Source of the DNA: Granulosicoccaceae bacterium
Lineage (GTDB): Bacteria; Pseudomonadota; Gammaproteobacteria; Granulosicoccales; Granulosicoccaceae
DNA: 43,810 nucleotides
Direction: 5' to 3'
NCBI GenBank assembly: GCA_020629835.1
Contig: JAHDCO010000008.1
Span: 1 to 43,810 of the forward strand
Positions 9,562-19,174 of this stretch are shown in pieces (position 1 is the stretch's first letter; the number at the start of each line of letters is the position of its first letter). Below the pieces are notes generated by a model, which had not been told where the DNA came from, searched no databases, and saw nothing but the letters and a program-made list of their open reading frames with translations. Position numbers and translations under genes: made by a program.

Positions 9562-10728
9562 TTATTTTTCTATGCCATGGAGCGCCAATAGAGTCTTCAT
9601 TCTGTACTCAGCTAATTCTGGATTGAGTAGCAATCGCGACGCATCGGCAAGTCGGTATACATTAGCATAGTGCGTGATGTCTCGACTCGATTGAAACCCA
9701 GCGGGCATGATGAAGTGCGGCTGATAACCATTCAGCCACGCCAGAAACGCTATACCAGCTTTATAGAAGCGTGTAGGTGCCTTAAATATTTCCCGACTGA
9801 GTGGGACAGTTGGCCCCAGTAGCGCCTGGTAAGTTTTTGTGTCCCCGCTTGCGAGTGCTTCGAGTCCTTGAGACGCCGCTGGAGCGATGGCGGCGAATAT
9901 TCCTAGCAGTGCGTGACTATACTGCTCACCATTCCCCGCTATAAGGTCTGTATAATTGAAATCATCACCAGTATAAAGACGCACTCCCTCTGGTAGCCTT
10001 ACACGAAAGCTTTCTTCGTGCACCTGATCAAGAAGAGATATTTTTATGCCATCTACTTTGGACGGATTCTCTTGAATTAACGACAAGACAAATCTGTTCG
10101 CACTTTCTAGCTCTTTCGAGCCCCAATAGTCTGCTAATTCGGGATCGAACATATCTCCCAACCAATGAAGAATAACCGGTTCGGCCGCCTCATCAATCAG
10201 TCTGCGATAAACCTTATAGTAATCATCAGGGGTTGCGCTGATGGCCGTAAACGCCCGTGACGCCATCAGGATAAGCTGCCCACCTGCTGCTTCGATTGCT
10301 TCAGCCTGCTCCTGATAGGCTGCGAGTATTGCTGTTGGATCGCCAAGATCATCCAACGACTTATGATCTGTACCAGCGCCACAAGCCACACGTGGTTTAA
10401 GAGAATGCGCTTTGGCAGATAATAGAGTGCGTTCGATCAATTCCTTCGCCGTTAGCCAATCCACTCCCATTCCACGTTGTGCAGTGTCCATGGCTTCCGC
10501 CAAACCCAACCCTTGGTCCCACAGTCCATTTCGGAATGCCAACGTTGAATCCCAGTCTACCGCCGGCCGTGTATCCCAAGGGCTGCGTTCACGCAATGGA
10601 TCGCTTGCAACGTGAGCCGCAGCAAAGGCTGTGCGGGTCAGTGGCACACGAGGGGCTCTTGGCAAGAGTGGTTGCTCTTTTGTCGTATAGTTCCCGAGAG
10701 TCCCATCGTCGAGTGGAAGCCTTAGCAT
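9562..10728 (-). CDS. DUF993 family protein (DHDPS-like aldolase fold)
   Basis: A 388-residue protein recognisable as DUF993, a group placed in the dihydrodipicolinate synthase/N-acetylneuraminate lyase-like superfamily. Features seen are an early LPRAPRVPLTRTAFAAAHV segment, an internal VDGIKISLLD stretch in the position where these TIM barrels carry the Schiff-base lysine, and the GVRLYTGDDFNY segment. No reaction is established for the family as far as I know. Carbon-carbon bond cleavage of a keto acid or keto sugar is a reasonable inference from the fold. It starts 3 bp after the Dabb gene and is followed 7 bp later by the LacI gene, so it belongs to the operon. Confidence 0.82.
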   Translation of the reverse strand: MLRLPLDDGTLGNYTTKEQPLLPRAPRVPLTRTAFAAAHVASDPLRERSPWDTRPAVDWDSTLAFRNGLWDQGLGLAEAMDTAQRGMGVDWLTAKELIERTLLSAKAHSLKPRVACGAGTDHKSLDDLGDPTAILAAYQEQAEAIEAAGGQLILMASRAFTAISATPDDYYKVYRRLIDEAAEPVILHWLGDMFDPELADYWGSKELESANRFVLSLIQENPSKVDGIKISLLDQVHEESFRVRLPEGVRLYTGDDFNYTDLIAGNGEQYSHALLGIFAAIAPAASQGLEALASGDTKTYQALLGPTVPLSREIFKAPTRFYKAGIAFLAWLNGYQPHFIMPAGFQSSRDITHYANVYRLADASRLLLNPELAEYRMKTLLALHGIEK

Positions 10729-10731
10729 CGC

Positions 10732-11046
10732 TTATCCTTTTGTTTCGATATCGAGTACAAGAATTCCATCGAGCCCGCCAACTGCGTGTTCAATAAGCTG
10801 CGCGCCCAGAGCTTTGTGCTCTTTGTTTTCCGAATAAGCCTGCAATGCATCCCAGCTATCGAAATCGATAACTAAACCGTGCAAATACCCTCGCTCAATT
10901 TGTTCCGGACTTTCAGACCGGCCTGCATAAAACCCTTGCGCGTTGGCCAACTTATTAATCAAAACTGAGAAGTCTGAGTAAATTTTGTTGATACGCTCTT
11001 CGGCAATATCTGACTTAAACTTGGTGAGTACAATATGTCGAATCAT
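10732..11046 (-). CDS. Dabb (stress-responsive A/B barrel) domain protein
   Basis: A 104-residue single-domain protein. It has the opening strand IRHIVLTKFKSD, the helix with a conserved AEERINKIYSDFSVLI pattern, and the central GLVIDFDSWDALQAY strand-helix typical of the Dabb ferredoxin-like dimeric barrel. Some members act as small cyclases, dehydratases or isomerases, but many are uncharacterised. The start overlaps the stop of the GMC oxidoreductase gene by 4 bp, so the two are coupled. This suggests it may act on the product of that oxidation, by inference. Confidence 0.85.
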   Translation of the reverse strand: MIRHIVLTKFKSDIAEERINKIYSDFSVLINKLANAQGFYAGRSESPEQIERGYLHGLVIDFDSWDALQAYSENKEHKALGAQLIEHAVGGLDGILVLDIETKG

Positions 11047-12635
11047 CGAAGGATTCCTTGATCTTGTTTAATCATGTCAGCAGCTTTTTCACCGATCATA
11101 ATAGACGGAGCATTTGTGTTAGACGAATTAACTGTTGGCATAATTGAAGCATCTGCGACACGCAAGCCTTCAATACCATTAAAGCGCAAACGTGGATCAA
11201 GCACCGCTTCGGTATCAATACCCATACGACAGGTCCCAGCACAATGATGAGCAGTTTTCGAGTGCGTACAAATATAATTGAAGTAATCCTCATCTGTTTT
11301 CACGTCAGGGCCAGGCAGCCGCTCGGCAAGAATGAACGGTTTTAACGCAGGCTGCGAGAGTATCTCCTGCACTAGCTTTAAACCTCGAATCGACATTTCC
11401 CGATCATAAGGATCGGATAAATAATTTGGGTCGATCAGTGGCATATCAGCTGGGTTGTTGCTTTGGAGGCGGACGGTGCCACGAGAGTGAGGACGTAAAT
11501 GGCATGCGTTTAGTGTCACGCCACCATTGGCCATAGCCTCAACACCAGCTTCAATCCCGGTGCCCAGCCCTAGGTGCATCTGTATATCGGGCGAGCGAGC
11601 ATTCTCATCCGCGTACCAGAAACCACCAGTTTCAAAAAGGCTTGACGCAACTGGTCCCTTGCGAGTCAACAGATACTGTAAACCGGCAAGAACAGACAAG
11701 TGTGGTTTGGCATAGCGATCGTAAGTGTAGTGACCCGAGACTTCACAAATGGCGTACAAATCTAGGTGATCCTGGAGGTTTTTTCCGACGCTGGGTTGAT
11801 CAAAAACAACATTAATTCCAAGGCTCTGTAGATGTTCTGCCGGACCGATACCCGAGAGCTGCAGCAATCGTGGCGAACCTATTGCACCAGAGCAGATTAT
11901 GACCTCACGATCAGCAGTGATGCACGTGCCATCGAGCAGTTCTACACCACTAGCTCGACCATGTTCGACGATGATGCGTCGAACTGAAGCCCGTTTTTTT
12001 ATAGTCAGATTTTTACGTGCTTTAGCAGGAGCAAGAAACGCCATAGCTGAGGATGAACGCCGGACGTTTCTCTGGGTTAGCTGATAATAGCCAGCACCAT
12101 CAGGCTGTTCGCCATTAACATCTATAGTCTTTGGAATTCCATACTCACCAGCAGCTTCGATAAACGCATCACATATCGGGAGCGCTGCAGCGGGCATGGA
12201 TACACCGAGCAGACCGCCCTGACTATGAAACTCTCCATTATAAGTATCGTTATCTTCAGACTTCTTAAAATAAGGTAGCACATCATCGTAGCCCCACTCT
12301 AGGCAGCCGCTTTGGCGCCACTCGTCGTAATCCTGAGCCGCACCACGAGTATAGATCTGTGCATTAATCGCAGAGCCACCCCCAATCACCTTTGCCTGTG
12401 TGTAATTGAAGATTTTGTTTTGCATTGATTGTTGTGGGGTTGTTTGCCAACCCCAGGAACCGATGCCTTTGGTCATCTTCGCAAACCCAGCTGGCAAGTG
12501 AAACAAAGGATGCCGGTCGCTACCGCCCGCTTCAAGCAATAGTACACTGGCATCTGAAATTTCAGACAGTCTCGACGCTACAACACATCCCGCTGAACCA
12601 CCTCCAACTACAATAAAATCGTATCCACTTCTCAT
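11043..12635 (-). CDS. GMC family oxidoreductase (choline dehydrogenase-like)
   Basis: A 530-residue FAD-dependent alcohol or sugar oxidoreductase. The N-terminal FAD motif is VVGGGSAGCVVASRL (residues 8-22). The GMC signature 1 region KVIGGGSAINAQIYTRG is intact. The catalytic pair is seen in TAHHCAGTCRMG (His463/464) and in the SSNTNAPS segment (Asn506/508). No signal peptide is present, so it is cytoplasmic. It is typical of BetA-like enzymes that oxidise primary alcohols to aldehydes, but substrate cannot be inferred. It lies downstream of the SDR with a 40-bp gap and overlaps the Dabb gene. Confidence 0.92.
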   Translation of the reverse strand: MRSGYDFIVVGGGSAGCVVASRLSEISDASVLLLEAGGSDRHPLFHLPAGFAKMTKGIGSWGWQTTPQQSMQNKIFNYTQAKVIGGGSAINAQIYTRGAAQDYDEWRQSGCLEWGYDDVLPYFKKSEDNDTYNGEFHSQGGLLGVSMPAAALPICDAFIEAAGEYGIPKTIDVNGEQPDGAGYYQLTQRNVRRSSSAMAFLAPAKARKNLTIKKRASVRRIIVEHGRASGVELLDGTCITADREVIICSGAIGSPRLLQLSGIGPAEHLQSLGINVVFDQPSVGKNLQDHLDLYAICEVSGHYTYDRYAKPHLSVLAGLQYLLTRKGPVASSLFETGGFWYADENARSPDIQMHLGLGTGIEAGVEAMANGGVTLNACHLRPHSRGTVRLQSNNPADMPLIDPNYLSDPYDREMSIRGLKLVQEILSQPALKPFILAERLPGPDVKTDEDYFNYICTHSKTAHHCAGTCRMGIDTEAVLDPRLRFNGIEGLRVADASIMPTVNSSNTNAPSIMIGEKAADMIKQDQGILR

Positions 12636-12675
12636 TTTAGCTTCTCAAGAAAATGATCTTCAACGACTTGGCTCC

Positions 12676-13434
12676 TCAAAGTCTGGAGATTGACAAACCG
12701 CCATCGACAGGTATCGCTGCGCCTGTGGCAAAACGCATTTGCCCAAGAGCTAGTGGTACGACAATTTGACCAATATCACGTGGTTCGCCCCAACGCCCAG
12801 CCGGCACTAGGCCTTTCTGAATTCGATCGGTGTATTTCTCTTTAACCCCAGCCGTCATCTCCGTCGCAATCACGCCAGGCCGTAATTCGAAAACACCGAT
12901 TCCATGTGGCGCTAGACGCACCGAAAAAAGTTCGCTCATCATGGCAGCACCTGCTTTGGATATGCAGTACTCAGATCGATCAGGTGAAACCATTGCTGCG
13001 CTGACAGATGTAACGAATATTATTGATCGATAGATATCAGAATCAATCGATACCATGCGGCGCGCAACCTCTTGAGCAAGGAAAAACGCTCCGCGTAAAT
13101 TGATGTTCAATACAAGATCGAAATTATCTGGCACGACCTCCAATAGATCACCACGTTTGGGTGCGCCTACCCCTGCATTGCTGACCAAGGTCGTGATCTG
13201 CCCTACCTCAGCCTCAATTTTGTCTATTAAAGCTGGAACCCCATCTATAGCGGCGACGTCGTGTTGAAAATAATGCACTCTGCTACCCAGCAATTCGAGC
13301 ATTTCTTGCACTTTAGGATTAGACGCATCTAAACGCGATGCGATCGCTACTTGAAAACCAGCGTCTATTAGTTCTTTTACAATTCCTAACCCAATGCCTT
13401 GTTGTCCACCGGTGACCAACGCAATTTTGCTCAC
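12676..13434 (-). CDS. Short-chain dehydrogenase/reductase
   Basis: A 252-residue classical SDR using NAD(P)(H). The cofactor motif is TGGQQGIGLG (residues 8-17), with VSNAGVG near 87, a serine in the VTSVSAA strand, and the catalytic YCISK. The C-terminal GAAIPVDGGLS is standard. It resembles 3-oxoacyl-ACP reductase-type enzymes, but most operon-borne SDRs of this form oxidise sugars, polyols or hydroxy acids. It overlaps the upstream GMC gene by 4 bp. Confidence 0.9.
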   Translation of the reverse strand: MSKIALVTGGQQGIGLGIVKELIDAGFQVAIASRLDASNPKVQEMLELLGSRVHYFQHDVAAIDGVPALIDKIEAEVGQITTLVSNAGVGAPKRGDLLEVVPDNFDLVLNINLRGAFFLAQEVARRMVSIDSDIYRSIIFVTSVSAAMVSPDRSEYCISKAGAAMMSELFSVRLAPHGIGVFELRPGVIATEMTAGVKEKYTDRIQKGLVPAGRWGEPRDIGQIVVPLALGQMRFATGAAIPVDGGLSISRL

Positions 13435-14927
13435 TCCGCTAACTCCTGCTCTCGAATATGTCTGCCTGCTCTTAATGCCAAAGCTGCCACGGTTAGTGCT
13501 GGATTTACCGCTGCAGATGTCGGTAACACAGAAGCATCCACAATGAAGAGATTTTTATGATCATGTGATCGACAAAAAATATCCACCACGCTTGATCTCG
13601 GATCCGCCCCCATCTTTGCAGTACCACACTGGTGAGATGGCGTAGACCGATCAAACGCTCGAGAGAGAACAACAGGAAAACCTAACTTTCGCAGCACACA
13701 CTTCGTTTTGTGCACCAGTTTTAAATGTGTTTCCCAATTAGAGCGTCGCCAATTTAGTTTAATCTGCCCGTCTTTGAGCGTTACACGACTTTCTGGATGA
13801 GGTAAGTCTTCTGACATGGCGTAGAAATCAACACTCCTCGCTGTAATCTGCTTTGCCAGCCACACAGGTATTTTTGTGTTTGCGCTTAATATGGGCCCAG
13901 TCACTTTTCCTAGTAATTGGATATTGCCCAAAGGCGCACTTTCATTTTTTTTACCTAAATAAAAATCATTTAACACTAAGGTTTTCTGATAGACCGCTCG
14001 ATTAATTCTCATTGGATTCACGGCCAATAGCGCGGAACAATTGTGATTCATAAAATTGCGCCCAACTTGATCCGATCTATTTGCGATCCCATTTGGATAT
14101 TCAACACTTGCAGACGCCAGTAGCAAAGCAGCTGATTGAACCGCGCCCGCTGCAAGTACAATTACCGGCGCAGACAAATGTTGCATCGCTCCTCCAACAT
14201 TGCAAACAACCCTGTTCACCTGTGCATCACGACCACAAGCAAGCGCGAGAACACGACACCCGGTTTTGAGGGTTACATTGTCATATGCAAGCGCTGTTCG
14301 TAGCCCGCATGTTTCTGCGTCCATTTTTCCACCACAGGTATTCGGGTAAGCATCCCAGGTGGTTTGGCCAGCACTAAGCCAATGATCAATATCAACACCC
14401 AACGGCAATGAAGACGGGTGAAAACCAGCCGCCTTTAAACGCATGCGTAAATTAGCAATATCAGCTTCATCCGGCACTGGGCCATATGGATACGAGCCAG
14501 AGTGTCTTGGCTCTGTAGGATCTTCTGTGGCGTCACCTCTCACAGCATATAGTGCCTCAGCTGCTTGATAGTCCTTTTCAATATCTTCATACGATATTGG
14601 CCAACCTGGCGTTTTACCACCCAAGTGCTGAACCGGGTCGAAATCTTCACGCCGGTATCGAATGAGCACAGCACCATAGAACTTGGAATTACCACCTACA
14701 TTGTAGTAATTACCCGGATTAAACGATCTATTATGTGCATCGAGCCATGTTTCGTTTGATCGAAATATTCCATCTCTGAAAATGGCTATAGCATCTCGAT
14801 CATAAGAAACAGGGTGTAGACGATCTCCCCTTTCTAAAATCAGAATACGGCGGCCAGTGGGAGCTAGTGCCGCAGCAAGCGTCGCACCTCCCATACCCGA
14901 ACCAATGATGATAACGTCCGGCTCCAT
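13431..14927 (-). CDS. Second GMC family oxidoreductase
   Basis: A 498-residue FAD enzyme, clearly distinct from the other GMC in this operon. It has the motif IIGSGMGGATLAAALA at residues 6-21 and the GGNSKFYGAVLIRYR signature. The C-terminal catalytic region is HQCGTAKMG with NPALTVAALALRAGRHI. The form is closer to the sugar/aldose dehydrogenase and cholesterol-oxidase-like side of the superfamily than to BetA. No twin-arginine or Sec signal is visible. It starts on the last base of the transporter ATPase stop codon and ends overlapping the SDR, which suggests the import system and the oxidation steps are co-translated. Confidence 0.88.
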   Translation of the reverse strand: MEPDVIIIGSGMGGATLAAALAPTGRRILILERGDRLHPVSYDRDAIAIFRDGIFRSNETWLDAHNRSFNPGNYYNVGGNSKFYGAVLIRYRREDFDPVQHLGGKTPGWPISYEDIEKDYQAAEALYAVRGDATEDPTEPRHSGSYPYGPVPDEADIANLRMRLKAAGFHPSSLPLGVDIDHWLSAGQTTWDAYPNTCGGKMDAETCGLRTALAYDNVTLKTGCRVLALACGRDAQVNRVVCNVGGAMQHLSAPVIVLAAGAVQSAALLLASASVEYPNGIANRSDQVGRNFMNHNCSALLAVNPMRINRAVYQKTLVLNDFYLGKKNESAPLGNIQLLGKVTGPILSANTKIPVWLAKQITARSVDFYAMSEDLPHPESRVTLKDGQIKLNWRRSNWETHLKLVHKTKCVLRKLGFPVVLSRAFDRSTPSHQCGTAKMGADPRSSVVDIFCRSHDHKNLFIVDASVLPTSAAVNPALTVAALALRAGRHIREQELAE

Positions 14928-16042
14928 CAGCTAGCAATTCGTTCTTCGGTAGCAGGATCGAACGCAACTGCTTTTTCCATGTTCACTGCAAACTGAAAAT
15001 CGTTACCCGGCTGAACATTTGCGTCGGAGCGCATACGAGCTATTACATCTTTTCCTCCTAAACTCATCGTGACAAATGTGTCCGAGCCTGCAGGCTCAGT
15101 AACGATAATCCGATTAGTAAAATTAACCACATTCTTTGAATTCCGATCAGCACCATCTTCATCGGTTATAGTCTCAGGGCGAATGCCTAGCAGGATTTGC
15201 TTCCCTTCCCACGCGCTTAGGTTTTCTTGGCTCAGCCGTAGTGGCACAACTGTCCCATCAGGCAAAGCCACACAGGCCACAGGTTTGCCGTGCTGCACCG
15301 AAATGGTTGCTGGCAAAACGTTCATAGCTGGGGACCCCATGAACGTTGCAACAAAAAGATTGGCCGGGTTGTCATATATTTCTTGAGGCGTTCCAAGCTG
15401 CTGAACATAACCACCGTTCATAACGGCTATGCGTGTCGAGAGTGTCAGAGCCTCAATCTGATCATGAGTGACGTAAACGATCGTTGTTCCTAGTTTTTGA
15501 TGCAGTTTTTTAATCTCGGTACGCATATCGACACGCAATTTTGCGTCTAGATTTGAAAGTGGCTCATCGAAAAGGAAAACATCTGGATTGCGCACCAATG
15601 CGCGACCCATCGCTACACGTTGTCGCTGCCCACCAGAGAGAGCTCCCGGTTTACGACCAAGGAGTTGTTCTATCTGTAACAGGCTTGACACATCAGCCAT
15701 TGCCTTATCGCGTTCAGCCTTTGGAACGCCATGCATCTCTAGGCCAAAAGAAATATTTTTTGCTACCGTCATATTGGGATAGAGCGCATAGGATTGAAAC
15801 ACCATGGCTATGTTACGCCTGGATGGATGCACGCCATTCATCAATGAACCCCTGATACGAATCTCACCACTGGTGATTTCTTCAAGGCCTGCGATCATGT
15901 TGAGCAAAGTTGACTTTCCACAGCCCGAAGGACCAACAAGCACTAGAAACTCACCCTCTTCAATCGAAATATCAACCTTATGTAAAACCTCAAGTGCACC
16001 ATAAGATTTGGTTGTGTTATCAATATCCAGAAATCCCATCAC
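14927..16042 (-). CDS. Carbohydrate ABC transporter ATP-binding protein (MalK/UgpC type)
   Basis: A 371-residue ATPase with Walker A GPSGCGKS at 37-44, a FQSYALYP Q-loop, signature LSGGQRQRVAMGRAL, Walker B VFLFDEPLSNLDAKLR, and the C-terminal MalK-like regulatory OB-fold domain (LLGIRPETI segment). Proteins of this class energise sugar, polyol or glycerol-phosphate importers. A second ATG follows the first, so the start may be one codon later. The gene begins 2 bp after the permease gene. Confidence 0.93.
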   Translation of the reverse strand: MMGFLDIDNTTKSYGALEVLHKVDISIEEGEFLVLVGPSGCGKSTLLNMIAGLEEITSGEIRIRGSLMNGVHPSRRNIAMVFQSYALYPNMTVAKNISFGLEMHGVPKAERDKAMADVSSLLQIEQLLGRKPGALSGGQRQRVAMGRALVRNPDVFLFDEPLSNLDAKLRVDMRTEIKKLHQKLGTTIVYVTHDQIEALTLSTRIAVMNGGYVQQLGTPQEIYDNPANLFVATFMGSPAMNVLPATISVQHGKPVACVALPDGTVVPLRLSQENLSAWEGKQILLGIRPETITDEDGADRNSKNVVNFTNRIIVTEPAGSDTFVTMSLGGKDVIARMRSDANVQPGNDFQFAVNMEKAVAFDPATEERIAS

Positions 16043-16044
16043 TT

Positions 16045-16926
16045 CTATCCTTTAACCGAACCAGCCATGAGACCGCGAACAAAATATCGGCCTGCAACGA
16101 CGTAAACAAGTAGTGTTGGCAGCGCTGCGATTATGGCCCCTGCAAAATGTACGTTATACTCTTTCACACCATGTGAAGACTGCACCAAGTTGTTAAGTGC
16201 GACTGTCATCGGTTGGCTAGTAGCGTCAGCGAACGATGCACCAAATAAAAAATCATTCCAGATATTGGTGAATTGCCAGATAATTGAAACCACCGCAATC
16301 GGACCTGAAGATGGCAGTAGGATCCGCCAAAATATCTGAAAAAAACCTGCACCGTCGATTTGCGCTGCTCTCACTAGTTCAGTAGGAAACACAGCGTAAT
16401 AGTTTCGAAAATACAGAGTAGTAAAACCAATGCCATAGACTATATGCACCAGCGCCAGTCCACTGGTTGTTCCTGCAATGCCCATCAAACCTAACATTCG
16501 AGCCATGGGTATCAACACAATTTGAAATGGTATAAAGCATGCAAACAACATCAATCCAAACAGAATTTTGTCGTATTTAAACCGCCATTTTGTTAGCACA
16601 TAACCATTTATTGCACCAAGAATGGTTGAAATTACAACAGCAGGAACAACCACTTTTATGGAGTTCCAAAAATATGGAGACAACCCGGTGGGATCAACAC
16701 CAATTTGAGCGGATGACCATGCCTTCGCCCATGGCGCAAAGGTTAATGCTTGAGGTAAATTCATCATGCCACCACCGGTTATCTCATTAAGCGGCTTTAC
16801 CGAATTTATCAACATTACATATAATGGCAACAGGTAGAACAAACCGAATAGCAGTAGAATTAAGTAAATAAGAATGCGAACTGTGCGACTAGTACGAACA
16901 GCTGTGTCTTGCATTGCATCAGCCAT
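16045..16926 (-). CDS. Carbohydrate ABC transporter permease (MalG type)
   Basis: A 293-residue inner-membrane subunit with six predicted helices. The EAA loop (ELVRAAQIDGAGFFQIFWRILLP) lies in the C-terminal half, typical of MalG-like permeases. It ends 2 bp before the ATPase gene and overlaps the other permease by one base. It forms the translocation channel with that partner. Confidence 0.93.
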   Translation of the reverse strand: MADAMQDTAVRTSRTVRILIYLILLLFGLFYLLPLYVMLINSVKPLNEITGGGMMNLPQALTFAPWAKAWSSAQIGVDPTGLSPYFWNSIKVVVPAVVISTILGAINGYVLTKWRFKYDKILFGLMLFACFIPFQIVLIPMARMLGLMGIAGTTSGLALVHIVYGIGFTTLYFRNYYAVFPTELVRAAQIDGAGFFQIFWRILLPSSGPIAVVSIIWQFTNIWNDFLFGASFADATSQPMTVALNNLVQSSHGVKEYNVHFAGAIIAALPTLLVYVVAGRYFVRGLMAGSVKG

Positions 16927-17843
16927 CAGTTTTTCTCCCGCAATTCTGCATATAAATACGGAATCATAATGGCCGCTATAGTCATTAGCATGATCGTGGC
17001 CGAGGCCGCGCCAATACCCATTTGATTGCGTGAGAAGGTGTAGGAATACATAAAGGTTGCCGGAAGCTCAGTTGCTCTGCCCGGCCCACCACCAGTTAAT
17101 GCAATAACTAAATCGAACGTTTTAATTGCGAGATGACTGAGTATCACGAATGCGGATAAGAACGCTGGTCGTAGCTGCGGTATGATGATTCGCCGATAAA
17201 GATTCCAATTAGACGCCCCATCCATTTGTGCGGCCTTAAGGATTTCGTTGTCTATGCCGCGCAAACCGGCGAGAAACATAGCCATTACAAAACCACTAGT
17301 TTGCCAAACGGCCGCTAAAACGACCGTGTAAATTGCGTAGTCTCTATCCTTAATCCAGTCGAACTCGAAGCTTGCCCAGCCCCAACTTTGCAACACGTTT
17401 TCCAGTCCGATAGAAGGATCAAGAAACCATTTCCAAGCGGTACCTGTAACGATAAAACTCAAGGCCATAGGGTATAAATATATTGTCCTCAGCACTCCTT
17501 CAGCACGAATTTTCTGATCAAGGAAAATCGCTAAACAAAGACCAATGCATGTACAGATGCCGATATAAAGAACCGAAAATATGCCCATGTTAGTCAACGA
17601 TGTTTTCCAGTGACTAAGCCGCCAAAGTTTCGAGTAGTTCTCCCACCCCACTAGACCGTAAGAGGGTAGCAATCGACTGTCTGTAAAAGATAAATACACT
17701 GAAAACGCGATAAAACCATAGACAAATACCAACACCAATACCAGAGATGGTGACAAGACCAGCTTTGGCAACCAGTTTTGCAGTCGTGTTTTAAAATCTA
17801 CGTTTGACAACTTGTCTTTACTCCGAATATTTTTCCCAATCAC
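16926..17843 (-). CDS. Carbohydrate ABC transporter permease (MalF type)
   Basis: A 305-residue inner-membrane subunit with six helices and an EAA loop (EILKAAQMDGASNWNLYRRIIIPQL truncated here: core AAQMDGASNW). The frame opens at a GTG at 17843 that sits inside the strong hairpin preceding the gene. A TTG at 17810 with a GGAG about 10 nt upstream is an alternative start that would remove 11 residues. It pairs with the MalG-type permease. Confidence 0.9.
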   Translation of the reverse strand: MIGKNIRSKDKLSNVDFKTRLQNWLPKLVLSPSLVLVLVFVYGFIAFSVYLSFTDSRLLPSYGLVGWENYSKLWRLSHWKTSLTNMGIFSVLYIGICTCIGLCLAIFLDQKIRAEGVLRTIYLYPMALSFIVTGTAWKWFLDPSIGLENVLQSWGWASFEFDWIKDRDYAIYTVVLAAVWQTSGFVMAMFLAGLRGIDNEILKAAQMDGASNWNLYRRIIIPQLRPAFLSAFVILSHLAIKTFDLVIALTGGGPGRATELPATFMYSYTFSRNQMGIGAASATIMLMTIAAIMIPYLYAELREKN

Positions 17844-17874
17844 CGGATGAGGTGATCGAAATCACCCCATCCGG
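17843..17874 (-). terminator. Hairpin between sugar-binding protein and permease
   Basis: An inverted repeat of CCGGATG.GGTGAT (17843-17856) with its complement ATCACC.CATCCGG (17861-17874), one internal mismatch and a CGAA tetraloop, lies just after the binding-protein stop. No T run follows. It probably protects the upstream message or attenuates the downstream genes, giving excess binding protein. It also overlaps the annotated GTG start of the permease. Confidence 0.75.
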
Positions 17875-17880
17875 CTGACA

Positions 17881-19125
17881 TCACTTGGCAATAGAGACTG
17901 CGTCTACCAATTCCACCACGGCGGTTGCACTGTCATATTCACCATTAAAATGGGCTGTAACAACATCGTAAATAGCGTTCTTCACGGCAGCAGGGTTAGC
18001 ATGTCCGTGAGCCACCGAGCCATACAAGTTTCCTGACTTTGCCGCGGCGGCAAGGTCTGCAATTCCTTTTTTCCCGCAGGCATCGAACGCTTCATCGGAA
18101 ACATCTGTTCGGGCTGGAACTGATCCCTTTACAACATTAAAGGCAGATTGAAATGATGGCGACAGGATCGCAGAGGCCAAGGCCGCTTGTTCAGCCGACA
18201 CCTTGCCTCCTTGGTCGAACATCATGAATTGGTCGGCGTTGAAAATGACCTGTTCGGTAGTACCGGGAAATCGGAAGCATTCAAAGTCTTTACCAGGAAC
18301 CTTATCCGCATTCAGAAATTCACCTTTCGCCCAGTCCCCCATCATCTGAAAACCAGCTTCTCCATTGATGACCATGGCAGTCGCAAGATTCCAGTCACGG
18401 CCGGAAAAATTGTCATCAACGTTGGAACGTATAACAGCCATGCGATCGAACGCTGCTTTCATATCATCACCACCTAACACGCTCTCGTCCAAATCAATAA
18501 ATGCTGCTTTGTATCGATCAGGGCCGAGGACCGACATCGCTACGCCATCAAATACAGTTACTTCCTGCCAAGGCTGGCCACCATGTGCTATCGGAGTGAT
18601 ACCAGCCACCTTTAATTTATCCAATGCAGCTGTGAATTCTTCCCATGTACTTGGCACATTGATGTTGTTCGCATCAAGTACAGCCTTGTTAGCCCAAACC
18701 CAGTTTGTTGAATGCACGTTGACCGGGGCAGAAACCCACTTGCCGTCAACTTTCGCGAACTGCTGTAATGCTTCAGGCACAACAGCGTCCCAGTCTTCAC
18801 TTGCTGCAACGTCGTTAAGATTTGCCAATGAACCTTGCATGGCCCAGTCGATAATATCGAAGCCCAACCCTTGAACAGCGGTCGGTGCATTCCCAGCAGT
18901 AACTCGGGCTCGCAGAACAGTCATAGCCTGCTCACCACCACCGCCTGCTACCGGCATGTCTGTCCAACCGATACCTTGGCTTTCAAGATCATCTTTGAGA
19001 ACATTCAGTGCGGCTGCTTCACCACCTGATGTCCACCAGTGAAGAACCTCAACATCTTCTGCTTGAGCCGTAACTGCTGTAACCATGATAGCCATGGCAA
19101 TATTCGCTTTTAGAAATTTACGCAT
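17881..19125 (-). CDS. Extracellular solute-binding protein family 1 (sugar)
   Basis: A periplasmic binding protein of about 414 residues. The start is taken as the ATG at 19125 because GGAGGAG lies directly upstream and because [20 protein letters not shown] followed by QAED gives a clean signal peptide. A longer frame exists but adds an implausible leader. The mature start ([16 protein letters not shown]) is typical of the glucose/mannose-like binding proteins. It captures the substrate for the MalFGK-type importer encoded next. Stimulus and ligand are unknown. Confidence 0.92.
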   Translation of the reverse strand: MRKFLKANIAMAIMVTAVTAQAEDVEVLHWWTSGGEAAALNVLKDDLESQGIGWTDMPVAGGGGEQAMTVLRARVTAGNAPTAVQGLGFDIIDWAMQGSLANLNDVAASEDWDAVVPEALQQFAKVDGKWVSAPVNVHSTNWVWANKAVLDANNINVPSTWEEFTAALDKLKVAGITPIAHGGQPWQEVTVFDGVAMSVLGPDRYKAAFIDLDESVLGGDDMKAAFDRMAVIRSNVDDNFSGRDWNLATAMVINGEAGFQMMGDWAKGEFLNADKVPGKDFECFRFPGTTEQVIFNADQFMMFDQGGKVSAEQAALASAILSPSFQSAFNVVKGSVPARTDVSDEAFDACGKKGIADLAAAAKSGNLYGSVAHGHANPAAVKNAIYDVVTAHFNGEYDSATAVVELVDAVSIAK

Positions 19126-19174
19126 TAAGAAACTCCTCCGATATGCGATTAAAATTACAACGCTTACACACGCC

